Source: Undaria pinnatifida (taxonomy: Eukaryota; Sar; Phaeophyceae; Laminariales; Alariaceae). Taken from it: 64,000 nt of DNA. This document shows positions 44,752 through 55,143 of this stretch, piece by piece. The position numbers and the translations under genes are program-made. The notes beneath the pieces were generated by a model. That model saw only the letters and a program-made list of their open reading frames with translations. It was not told the DNA's origin and made no database searches. Location of the stretch: contig JABAKD010000020.1 of NCBI GenBank assembly GCA_012845835.1, positions 17,086,306-17,150,305 on the forward strand, in the 5' to 3' direction. The stretch's first letter is position 1; each line of letters starts with the position of its first letter.

Positions 44752-45693
44752 GGGCTAAAGCAAAAATGGTGGGCAAAGCAACACAGGTGCGCGGTCTTCA
44801 GACCGCGGGGGGTCTTGAACCACCCCCCCTCCCTGGGTTTCCGGTTCTCTCTAATCTCTACCTGGTAGATATTTTGATGGTGCGGCACTCCGCACTTTTA
44901 ACACGCTACACTCCGACGTTCAGCTGGTTCGTGCCTTGAGGTTTATGCATAGTGTTGCCTCCACAGCAGCTAGTGATTCTACTCAGAGTGGCCGTTCGCA
45001 CGTTTTCAGCGGAGGTCTTCACCTCGACTTTGAGGTGCTGCAGTGGGGTAGAAAATCGGCGAAAATCGGCGAAACTCACAAGACACAAAATGAGCAAAAT
45101 CGAATACCCCCCAACTGAGCGTTTGCAATTCACTTGGGAACAGCTACATCTCATCACCCCATCACTCCTCACAAGCAGCCACAGCCACAGCCACAGCCCG
45201 CGAAATTGAACCACGCTCACTATGAGGTGCGTGAGGGCGTCGGGTGCAACGGCCAGCAGTCGTAGGCAACCAGAAAAGACGCATGAGGTCACTTCGCGAA
45301 CTCAAAGTTTCCAGCCAGCATCACCAAACCAAACGTCGACAGGTTGCTCCGAAATCCACGATTTGATACATATGGGAGTTACTGTGGTACCTTACCATGG
45401 CTTTAGCACGTACGAAGAAACGGCTTTCACCAAAAGGGAGCTGAGGCTTTTCGCGCATCTCTTGAAACACTACGCGTATGTACCCAAAAAAGGTGGGGAC
45501 AGGGAAAAAAATGTCTCCGTTTGAGGTGCAGCAGCCAAGTATTGGGCTCGTAGAATAAGGGCAAAAAAAGAGCGAAAAGGCTCCGATTCTTGAAAGCTTT
45601 CAGCAGTTAGTTGCTTTTTTCCGAGAAAAGCGGATCTTTCCTGTACAACTCGCAAGTGTATTTCCAAGTCCTTCGTATTTTTGGCGAAACGCC
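44752..45693. repeat. Duplicated module U, copy 2
   Basis: Uninterrupted copy of 42103-43798, ending just before the hAT-type end at 45707. It contains a 100-codon plus frame (45222-45524: MRCVRASGAT, then HGFSTYEETAFTKRELRLFAHLL) with no recognised family. Confidence 0.65.
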
Positions 45694-45707
45694 TGTTAAT
45701 TTATACT

Positions 45708-47149
45708 AGGGCTGGGCACTGGCTGACTCAGTCGGTATCGATTATAGTATGGTAAAAATCAATCCGTACACTGGACTGCAGCAGTATACTGGCCGAGCGA
45801 AGCGAGTAACGGCGAGCGAAGCACGGCAGCCGAGCGTAGCTCGGCCAATAGCCTCCCCCCGCCTCGTGAGGGCCCCCCCCTGGAGCCGCCGCCGGAGGCC
45901 CCAAAATACGCATTTTCGCTTCATTTCCTATCACAATCGGGGCTCAAAACTGTATTGGCCGGGGGTGGTTGCGATCATCTGATCATCTACCCGGAAAAAA
46001 ATGGAGAAAAAGTCATGAAACGTGTGGCGATGATGTGACGTTCTTCACGTTGCTGGTGTTCGCGCAAGTGCATTATAAATCGTTCTGACGTATCATGTTT
46101 AATATTTAGTATTTGCTGTTGTTACTCCATCGCTCCTACCCTTGGGGCAAAGGGTAGATTTTACTCCATCGCTCCTACCCTTGGGGCAAAGGGTAGAAGG
46201 CTCTCACCAGCAAACAAAACACAGGAAAGCACAAACAAAAATGCAGAAACAAAAACGAAAAACGAAGAAACGCTACTCGTACATGTAGTAATCGGTATCA
46301 GGCATCATCAGCTACTCAACGTAGATAAAAATTCGAACGTGAAAAAAGTGGAACGAAGGAACGCGTGAAAATCTTAACGGCCGGGGGGTAGGGAAGGTGT
46401 TTTACGTGGCGTATACGAACAGGAAGCAGGCGAAAGGAAGGAACGCGTGAAAACGAATAACAGCCGGGGGGGGTGGCGTAGGTGTTTCAGCGAACACACC
46501 CACCCCCCCCCCCAAAAAAAAAAGAAGTTAAGAGTGAACTAGCAAAGAAAGAATGAAAGAAAACAGACAAAAATACCACATAGCAACATAGACGAGCAGC
46601 TACAGGATACACCGCAACTCCTACCAGATATCGGCAACAGCAACAAAAATACACGAAAGTCTATGAAGAAAGGTGAGACCAACACCCAGAGAGGGAGGGA
46701 GAGAGGGGAGTAGGGGGGGGGGGGGAGGGGTCGGAGAAGTACTGTAAGTCATTCGCCAGCGTTGGGTGGGTTTCCGTACTATAATATGGCGTGTTTAGTG
46801 GACGTACGTCAACTATAGGGTCTTACCCAATAAGTTCTTTTTTCTGATATAAGTTTTTTTTTTTTGCGGGCATAGACTAGGCTTTAAAACTGGAAATAAG
46901 GTCGCAATTTATGTCAGTTTTGCGCGGATAAGCTCGACTCATGCTCGCTCTTTGTTCCATCTCTGGCTTGTTTTTTGTTCGATAAAAGCATGTTTGCTCG
47001 TCTAACACTCGTTGGGCATCCTTGCTTGTCGTCGATAAGCTCGTGAAACGTGGGTTCTTCGGCTACATTATTTTCTTCTACAAGTCACATGGCAGGTGCA
47101 GGTGTGTCAGTGCTGTAAAAATATATATATACGTATACACTCTTATATA
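45708..47149. other. Left part of the composite element: spacer with tandem hairpins
   Basis: Two 39-bp repeats at 46122-46199 each contain a hairpin CTACCCTTGGGGCAAAGGGTAG (46136-46157 and 46175-46196). A GAAGGAACGCGTGAAAA pair lies near 46345 and 46440. No coding region is recognised. Confidence 0.5.
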
Positions 47150-48244
47150 CTTCGAAAGCATATTATAAAAATTAAAATACACTCCAGCTGTGAGATCGAA
47201 GATTTCGTCGAAACTCATCTTTGCAAGCTGTGTGTGATACTCCCATCGCGCGCATTACGAGTTGTGTGTCCTCATTAAGGATATAGGTCGGCGACTCCCC
47301 TTACAACTACAGTGTAGCTATCAGGGTCAACAGGATGATTTTAGTCAGTCTGTGCGCGGAAACTATAGAATCCGTTTCTGAGGGGGACAAAATCTGACAG
47401 CTGTGAAGGGAAAGGGGGGCCTGGTTTTGATCAAAAGCGAGCGGGTTTGGAGGGGGGCGGGGGGGGGGGGGGGGGGGGGGGGGGGCAGCTCAATATGTGC
47501 CTGGAAACTATACATTATTTTGAGGGGATAAATGTGACATTTTTGGAAATACTACATCAGTTTATCATGTATATCCTGGGGTAATTCGTACAATCAGTGA
47601 GTAAAGAGAGGGTGGAGTGTTCGAGGGGGTGGGGTTGGGATGGGTTGGGGGGGGAGGGTGGGGGGTGGGGGCGGGGGTGGGGGCGGGGGGGGGGGGCGGG
47701 GGGGGGAAACGGCTTTAGGTGAGGGGTTTGTTATACGTGTGGTGCTAGGTCTAGGCGAAGGTGCGGGTGATGGGGAAGAAGGGGGCGTTCGAGGCGGGGG
47801 GGGAGGGGAACACAGCGGCATGGATGGCTCTCGAAAGATAATGAGGTGATATCCTGTGCGTGAAGTGTTTATTAATGTGGCGGATTTCGATATTTGGTGG
47901 GGCGTTTGAGTAAGGGAGAGCAAGAGGGGGGGGGGGGGGGAGATTTTTTAGGAGGTTTAGGTCACAAATAATATTCAAATACACTTCGGCTGTGAGATCA
48001 AAGATATGTATCAGCTTGTTATACGCGTGGTGCTAGGTCTAGGCGATCGTGCAGGTGGTCGGGAAAGAGGGGGCGTTGGAGCGGGGGGGGGGGGGGGGGA
48101 GGTGGGGGGGGGGGGGGGGGGGGGGAGCACAGCGGCATGGATGGCTCTCGAAAGATAATGAGGTGATATCTTGTGCGTGAAGTGTTTATTAATGTGGCGG
48201 ATTTCGATATTTGGTGGGGCGTTTGAGTAAGGGAGAGCAAGAGG

Positions 48245-48283
<39 letters not shown>

Positions 48284-48750
48284 TTTTTAGGAGGTTTAGG
48301 TCACAAATAATATTCAAATACACTTCGGCTGTGAGATCAATGATATGTAGCAGCTTGTTATACGCGTGGTGCTAGGTCTAGGCGATCGTGTAGGTGGTCG
48401 GAAAAGAGGGGGCGTTGGAAGGGGGGGGGGTTTTGGGGGAAAAAATAATTGAAAACTACGTCATGGATGGTCAGAAAGATAATGACGTGATATCAACTGC
48501 GTATAGGTGTTTATTACTCAGGCCGATTTTAATTGTGAGTGGGGCGTTTGGACAGACTAGGCGGAAGGGGGGGGGGGGATCGGGGGACGGAGGGGCGGGG
48601 GGGGGAAGGGTTGGGGTTTGTTATGAAAAAGAGGTCAGTGGAGGGGGAGGGGAGGGGGGGGGGGGGGGGGGGGCGGGGGGCGGGACATTTCAATATGTGT
48701 GCGGAAACTATAAATTCTCAAAGGGGACAAACCTGACGATGAAGCAATAA
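47150..48750 (+). mobile_element. Family G elements, copy 2 with internal tandem units
   Basis: Starts with AAATACACTCCAGCTGTGAG at about 47175. The terminal word recurs at 47976 and 48315. Units of about 317 bp (CACAGCGGCATGGATGGCTC at 47811 and 48128) are separated by poly-G runs of 27 (47459-47485), 22 (48104-48125) and 37 (48246-48282). It is coding-like only in composition. Confidence 0.65.
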
Positions 48751-50750
48751 GACGTCCCTTTATATCATCTGGCTTGTAATGTTTACTATTCTAGAAGGTT
48801 TGATGTTAGATGCAGCATGCAACCCAGTGTTTAAGTGTAGTAAATAACGTGTTAAATCTTCATAGTTTGTTGTTGTATGATACATCGATCGAAAGCTAGA
48901 ATATTTTATAGAATATTTGTAGGTACTAATATTTTCTGACATCGCTAATTATAAGAAAGAGATACGCATTGTCAAAAGCAACAGGCGAGGTGATGTGGTC
49001 ATGCACTGTTTGTCACCATCATCATACAGTTACCATTATTATCGACATCGCTAATTATACGCAAGAGGTACGTATTGCCAAATACAGCATGCGAGGTAAC
49101 GTGTGTGGCCATGTGCTGTCTCCGTCATTGAGCATTAGAGGGAGGGATGCGAGTCGTCAGTTTTAAAGGAACGCTTGGTATACATGTGCTCAATTACGTT
49201 ACCTCATTAGTCATACTTGGTATACACGCGTTCAATCACGTTACCTCGTTAGTAATACTTCGTTTGGCATAGGTGGGGAGGCGATCATGCAGACTGGTAT
49301 GTACGAAATACCCTACGTAATGGGTTGGTAAGGTTGTGTACCGCAATTTTAACACATCTGCCTGTGCTTCCTTTTCCAAATTATTTTTGTCTCAAATAAA
49401 TGTACGATTTCACGCCTATATTTTTACCTTGTCGATGTGGGGCTCTGCGGTCGTCAATTTTAAGTCAGAGATACGTCCTACAAATACATCAGGCGAGGTG
49501 GGTATGTGATGTCATATATATGTGATGTCATCACTATTGATCGCGAGGGTGATTTTACTTCGTGAGGTAAATGGTACTGTGTTTCGTAGAGGTCGTCGCA
49601 GGAGGGTATGCGATGGGTCGGCAGTGTATCACGTCTGCTTGTGCTTCCTTTTCAACTTATTATTGTCTCAAATGTGCGATTTCACGTCCATGATTTTTAC
49701 CGTGCCGCTGTGGGGCTCTGAGGTCGCCAATTCTAAGACAGAGATACATCTTACAAATACAGCAGTTGAGGTGGGCATGCAACGTCATATATATGCGATG
49801 TCACTACTATTGAAGGCGAGGGTGACTTCACTTCGTCCGGCATATGCTACTGCGTTTCGTAAAGGTTGTCTCACGTGGACATGCGATGTCACCACTATTG
49901 AACGCGAGGGTGACTTTACTTCGTTAGGCACATTCCACTGCGTTTGGAATAGTAGAGGTTGTCAGGCAATCATGTAAGCGGATGGAGGCACGAAATACCC
50001 TGCGTAATAGGTTGGTCGTGTGGTTTACCGCAGTGTTAACATCCCTGTCTGTACTTACTTTCCACATTATTATAGACTATATATAGTGTACACTTATACG
50101 TCCTGTTTTCTCCCCACTATCGTCGAAGATGTTGTAGTCCTGTAGATGTCGCGTCCATTTCTGGTGCTCTTGTTAGTGGTGTTCATGAAAACATGCCCTA
50201 ACATGTAGTAGATGATCGCTCAGTGGTGTTCCTTTCCTTTACATCAAGCCAGGTAGTATATGCCAACGCAACCGCTTGCTTGAAAAATGACAAAGAAATT
50301 CCTCACACACCTGACACAGAGAAGACGCGGCCCGAAGATTGTTCAGTATACCGACGGTCAGGAACAGGTTATCGAGCAGCGCACTTGATTTTTACTACCG
50401 CTCCTCACTCCACCTAAGACTCTACGGGCATGCGTTGGACCCAGTTCGCTGATGCCCAAAACCAATTTCAAAGGAGGTGATGTGGTGGGCGAATGCTATA
50501 ATGATTTGCGCTGCTTCAATTACCCTGCCTCTCGTTCTGTTTGTTCTTGCGTTCTTGATGAACCTGTCATTTGGCAACGAGCAGTTGTGACGCATTTTTA
50601 GGCTTGTGTGAAGACTTTATGTGGACTATGTGATGTTTCAGACTCGTAGGGACCTCAATTTGGAACCCAGGGTATATGGGTTCCACCTTTTGACTGGTGT
50701 TCGTATGCGGACGTATATATGGTTCTAGTGTGTCGTGTGTCCACGTGGTT
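48751..50750 (+). repeat. Degenerate tandem repeats, period about 270 bp
   Basis: TGTGGGGCTCTG landmarks at 49437 and 49710, with GAGGTGGG.ATG..A.GTCATATATATG and CACGAAATACCCT.CGTAAT repeating through about 50080. A 151-codon plus frame (49522-49977) is a product of the repeat. No gene is recognised in 50080-50750. Confidence 0.55.
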
Positions 50751-50754
50751 TTTG

Positions 50755-50985
50755 TTTCACGTATGTTTTGGTTGATATTCTAGACTTGGTTATCGTATTG
50801 TTTCAAAGTGGTGCTTTCCGCGTTTTTTATGTTACACGTATATGTTTTGGTTTATGTTCTAGACTTTGTTATCGTGTTGTTTCGGAGCGGTATTTTCGAA
50901 TACATGTTATCTACACGTACTTTTTGTTTGATGTTCTAGAGTTCATTATCGTATTGTATCAGAATCGTGTTTTCGAATATATATT
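50755..50985 (+). repeat. Three tandem copies of a 79-bp AT-rich repeat
   Basis: Copies at about 50764, 50843 and 50921 with TTTTGGTTGATATTCTAGA, TTATCGTATTGTTTC and a TTTTCG end. Confidence 0.7.
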
Positions 50986-50997
50986 GGTGTACAGTGG

Positions 50998-50999
<2 letters not shown>

Positions 51000-51030
<31 letters not shown>

Positions 51031-51204
51031 GGGGGAAGGGGGGGAAGGGGGTGGGGGGCTGGTGTATATATCTGCAAAACGTATTTTTGTACGCCGAGAC
51101 AACTGCTTCGGGGGGCCTAAGACGGAGTTTTATTGTATATATCTGCAAAACGTATTTTTGTACGCCGAGAAAACTGCTTCGGGGGGCCTAAAACGAAGTT
51201 GCGA
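51000..51204 (+). repeat. Poly-G tract (30 G) and two 71-bp repeats
   Basis: G run at 51000-51029, then TGTATATATCTGCAAAACGT at 51063 and 51134, each followed by TTTTTGTACGCCGAGA and ACTGCTTCGGGGGGCCTAA. Confidence 0.8.
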
Positions 51205-51305
51205 GGGACGTTTGAGAATTTCAACGTTCCCCCTCGCGGCTTTTGTCAAGTTTTGTAAACTGCATATTTATCCCTGAAGATAAACATGCAGTAACCAGCC
51301 TTGAC

Positions 51306-51362
51306 AACTATGGGTTGTAGCGGTATCATAATGCACTTATGATACCGTTACTCTTCATAGTT
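51306..51362. other. 57-bp imperfect hairpin
   Basis: AACTATG...CATAGTT encloses a symmetric 4/4 internal loop and then a 15-bp stem (GTAGCGGTATCATAA with TTATGATACCGTTAC, one G-T pair) with loop TGCAC. It is not part of any repeat recognised elsewhere in the window. Confidence 0.8.
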
Positions 51363-51429
51363 CGGCTATGTGTGTATTATTGATTTCGCTACACGGTGTG
51401 GGTTGAATCGAAATACGGAGTGAGGTTAG

Positions 51430-51870
51430 GGTTGAAGAAATAGGGGGGAGGGGGGGGGGGGGGGGGGGAAGGGGGGGGGGGGGGGGGGGGAAGGGAAAGG
51501 GGGGGGGGGGGGGGGGGGGGAGTTTCACAGGAAAGCGTTGGTATATATAGGTAGTCTGCTTATTGAGTATCCCGCCATGTGGGTGGGTGACATGTGATGA
51601 GTTGTGGGAGGTTTGGGGATGTTTCGGCGACTCCACTTGCAACTACAGTGTAGCTATCCGGGTCAACAGGGTGACGTTAGTCAGTCTGTGGACGGAAACT
51701 ATGAAATTCGTGGAAGGTAATGCATCAGTTTATCAAGTGAAGTCTGTAAGTCCATTATCTGGTGAGGGAAGGGTGGGGGGGGGGGGGGGGCGGGGGCCGG
51801 GGGAAGGGGTTGAATTGCAGCAGCGGGATCTCCAGCACGTGGAAGTGTTCAATCCTCTGGCGGATTTCGA
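51430..51870 (+). repeat. Poly-G cluster and family G fragment
   Basis: Several G runs (22 at 51499-51520), then GCGACTCCACTTGCAACTAC and CAGGGTGACGTTAGTCAGTC as in family G copies 1 and 2. The 176-codon plus frame across it is compositional. Confidence 0.65.
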
Positions 51871-52142
51871 TGTGGGTCGTTTCAAGGAAAGTGCGAGATG
51901 CATTCATATGTTGACGTATCATACTTCTACTGCTGTTGTTGCGTGGTATTGTGTGTTGTGTCCATTTACAGCACAGTGCGCACAGCAGTGCCTCGCTGCC
52001 TTTTTCCATACCACCGCATCACCATGTCAATTGGAAAACTTGCTTGAACTCTCTACTCGAAACTCGACAGCAAAAACAGAGCTAGCGAGCTAGCCAAACA
52101 GAGCGGACTACCCAGCACCCCCGCACCCCGCACGACGCAATG

Positions 52143-52545
52143 CTACTTTCCCCGCCCCCTGTTGTACTTGAGAAGAGCGGATGCTGCAATGCGGTCACTG
52201 GAGCTAGACTCCTGCCTCTCGTCCATACAAGCGCGCAGAATAGAAAATACGCGTTCCATGGACGCGGAGGATGGCTGAATCAGCGCGATGTCCTTTGCAA
52301 CATCATACCAACGCGGCAGCTTAAGCCTATTATCATGCCAGAATTGCCGCAGATCGTACCCGGCGTCAGCGTTAGAAGCTAAGATGTGGTACTCATCCTT
52401 CTCTCCCACAAGTTTCTCAATGACATCTTCGTCGACGAACGAAAATCTATCGAGGAGTTTACTATCCTCGGTGGACAACTCGTGTTGCTTCACGTAGGTG
52501 AAGTTCAGGAGCCGCGCGTGTGTGTGCGTGTTTATGTGCTCTTAT
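52143..52545 (-). pseudogene. hAT transposase C-terminal dimerisation domain
   Basis: The minus frame is open from about 52545 and encodes YVKQHELSTEDSKLLDRFSF, then FWHDNRLKLPRWYDVAKDIA and LIQPSSASMERVFSILRACM, ending NRGRGK. This is the conserved hAT family dimerisation region (W...P.L...A...L.I..SSA..ER.FS). The DDE-type catalytic core and BED zinc finger, normally hundreds of residues upstream, are not found. The fragment is isolated, possibly a last exon of a degraded element. Confidence 0.85.
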
Positions 52546-53210
52546 GTAGGACCGTCCAATATCGCGATAAACAGAGCCGATAACAAATTGGTGCAATTAA
52601 GCCTCGTGAATTTGTATTATTACCGTGTGCGGCCACCATTTGACGTCTTCACCGTGCTGCCAGACAATCAGACGCACATATACACCCGAAATGGGGGCGG
52701 GCATAACCACCTTATGCTCGATTTCCCTTGTTATGCTCTCACATAAGCTATTTGGCATGTTGGCTATGCTTGGTCGGACATAAGCTTTTCCATAAGCTCA
52801 AAAAGCCCATATATATGCTGAAAGGTATGCTAGTTTATTGGGTAAGGCCCTAGTCAACTACAAACTACTGGCGAATATACTGGCCGGGTCAATCAGTAGA
52901 TTACTACTGCCAGTACATACTGGGCCAGTGCCCAGCCCTAATATCTGCCAGTACAAACTGAGCCAGTGCCCAGCCCTAATATATACCGTAGTACCCGCGC
53001 CGACTTGACGAAATGATCCTTACAGCTTGTAGGGACGCTCTGAGGCCTTGCAACTCGTGAGATGTGCGAGTCAAAGTACGAAGCAGTACGAACCCGTACT
53101 GGCAACCCATTCACACGGCATAGTCTACAGCAATAGTAGTTTGGCACGTACATACCAGGTAAGAGAACTTGAGAAGGACTGGAGTAGAGTGTAGAAAAGC
53201 GCCCAGCCTC
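52546..53210. other. Right part of the composite element and flank
   Basis: Noncoding as far as can be seen. TACTGGCCGGGTC, CTGCCAGTACATACTGGGCC and the duplicated end CCAGTGCCCAGCCCTAATAT are present. After 52980, unique sequence follows. Confidence 0.4.
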
Positions 53211-53279
53211 CATTTGAATTCCGGCAGCAGGTACGGAGACAGCCAATTCGCTCCCCGTACGAGTATACACCTGTAGCAG

Positions 53280-53350
53280 TGCTGCTACTGACGCTGCTGG
53301 TGGCGCTGCTGCTGCTGGTGTTGGTGGTGGTGGTGTTGGTGGTGCTGTAT
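53280..53350. repeat. GCTGCTG/GGTGGTG microsatellite
   Basis: Degenerate GCTGCT, GGTGTT and GGTGGT triplets, about 70 bp. Confidence 0.8.
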
Positions 53351-54834
53351 TTTGTCGTTTTGTCGTGATGATAGCGATAACAACTTCAACCACACTGCTG
53401 TATCATGCGAACCACAACAGAGTACATTGAACATAGTATATGCTCGCGGTCCGATAGGCACTGTCCCGGGGATGCCGCATGCAGCGGCACCAGCAACAGC
53501 GCGGCAGCGTGCCGACCGCCGTAGTTCCGCCTACATCATTGGACTGAGTCCATCATGATGTATCTGCCCATAGAGCATCTTCCCCCCGTCAGTCGTCAGT
53601 GCCTGAGTGGTTTATCGCAGGGTGGGAACGAGAAACTTGCACCCCCTGGCCGATTGGTTGCTTGATGTTTGATCTGACCTAGGTCGCGCAGCTCCTCGCA
53701 GTTCTTGTCCAACGATTGACACAATGAAGTTGGACATCTCAGCCAGTTGGTGAACGCCATACAGGCAGTATGTGTTATGCTCGTGCGAGTTTGCGCAGCA
53801 CGCTTCACGGCTGGCAGCACAGAACATCGCGGGGCGATTGGGGGATTCCCTCTTTCCCTGAGCGTAAATCCCTCCCAAAGGCACATGGAAACCCTCAACT
53901 TTTTTCAAATTTCAAATTTCAAATTTCAAAGATTTCAAAATTGCACATTTCAGATTTCAAATTTCGACCAAGTGGGACGAGTGAACCCTTCGGCGTACGG
54001 CAGGAAATTTGCAGCACTATCTACCCGAGTTGGGTGTATTATGTAGGTACATATGGGGACCCCGTGGTTTGCTACGTGGTTTACTCCATCACCAGCACAG
54101 ACTATCATCATGTACCAGGTACATACACTACAGGAGTTTGGAGCGGTCAGCTGTTGTACTCTTGAATGAGTCGTTGTTACTGTTAATATAGACTTTACGT
54201 ACGACGTTGTCAACAATAACAATCTTGCAGGAAACGTCGTCGGTCGACGCTTTTCTTTTAAGCGAGAGGAGAGAGGCGGGGGGGGGGGGGTTAACGTTTG
54301 CTTCGTTTGCACCAAACCATAGTCTGCCCTAATATGGGGAAAAAATATACCAGGTAGTCATTAATGGTGCACCCCAGCACAATGTTCATAATAGTAGATA
54401 GAAATGTCCATCTCCCCAAAGTGTCCGGCAGGGGGTCCCTCGCGTTACTGCTGTATGTACAACATCACCACCAGATAGATATTGCTCACCCTGCACCTTG
54501 TTAGTGAGTGTCACGACAAAGAGGAAGTGAAGGACGAAACCATGTTGAAGGTTGGGATGAGTCATAAGCGTTCGCTCGAGCCTCGCGCTCCTTGACCCGT
54601 ACCTGGTATTGGTTTGTAACAATTACAGTACTCAAACCAAAAGTAAGTGGACGGCGACTGCCTACACCCAAATCGATGTTGTTCTGGAGTGAGGACAGCA
54701 GCCCATCCAAGCCTAACATACAGCACTCGGAGTGGGGAATCCAGAGAATGGAAGGCCAAAGGAGCTGGCGATATATTATTAGACTAGACTATTAATAGTG
54801 TAATATTTATAGTGGCACAGCGGTATGCACGAAC
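53351..54834. other. Gene-poor spacer
   Basis: Contains (TTTCAAA)n at about 53905-53965 and short frames with no recognised family. No feature beyond this. Confidence 0.3.
53905..53965. repeat. TTTCAAA heptamer repeat
   Basis: Imperfect tandem ATTTCAA units on the plus strand. Confidence 0.8.
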
Positions 54835-55143
54835 ATGTTTGTTCCCCATCCGGTGGGATCAACCGACTGCGGCAGCTACGGTCACGCCCCGTTTCAGGCA
54901 GCGGTAGCCATACAGCGGAGGACTCGCAACAGCAGTGCCGGCATGACAAAAAATGTGCCAGCCCAATGTACCGGAATGATTCAGGGTATGTATGTAGACT
55001 ATATCGGCACTGTTAGGAATAGGGTTGCTATTAATACTACTGTGGGAAGAGTTCCAGCCGTGCCAAGCGACTTCACCGGCACCACACCCAACAGAGTAGC
55101 ACTATTTAGTAGTCAACCGGCACTGTTGGGAGCACTATGCTAA
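54835..55143 (+). CDS. Hypothetical 102-residue protein
   Basis: ATG at 54835. It starts MFVPHPVGSTDCGSYGHAPF and contains GMYVDYIGTVRNRVAINTTV and FTGTTPNRVALFSSQPALLG, ending GALC. Composition is balanced, and TVRNRVAI/TTPNRVAL hints at an internal repeat. No signal peptide or known motif. A second ATG frame from 54825 overlaps it. It could be a single-exon gene or chance. Confidence 0.25.
   Translation: MFVPHPVGSTDCGSYGHAPFQAAVAIQRRTRNSSAGMTKNVPAQCTGMIQGMYVDYIGTVRNRVAINTTVGRVPAVPSDFTGTTPNRVALFSSQPALLGALC

Larger units (their letters stand above)
45707..52980. mobile_element. Composite hAT-like element with nested repeats
   Basis: The left end TAGGGCTGGGCACTGGCT (45707) and the right end, its complement at 52963-52980, are inverted. 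A second right-end copy sits at 52922-52942. The hAT dimerisation domain (52143-52493, minus) lies near the right end. Subterminal sequence also matches in inverted orientation (TAGGGTCTTACCCAATAAGT at 46818 against 52840-52862). The flanking 8-mers are not identical, so the outer boundaries or a decayed target duplication remain uncertain. Most of the interior is other repeats. Confidence 0.5.

Noticed and set aside
49522-49977. 151-codon plus frame
   Set aside because: Follows the 270-bp repeat period and has no domain.
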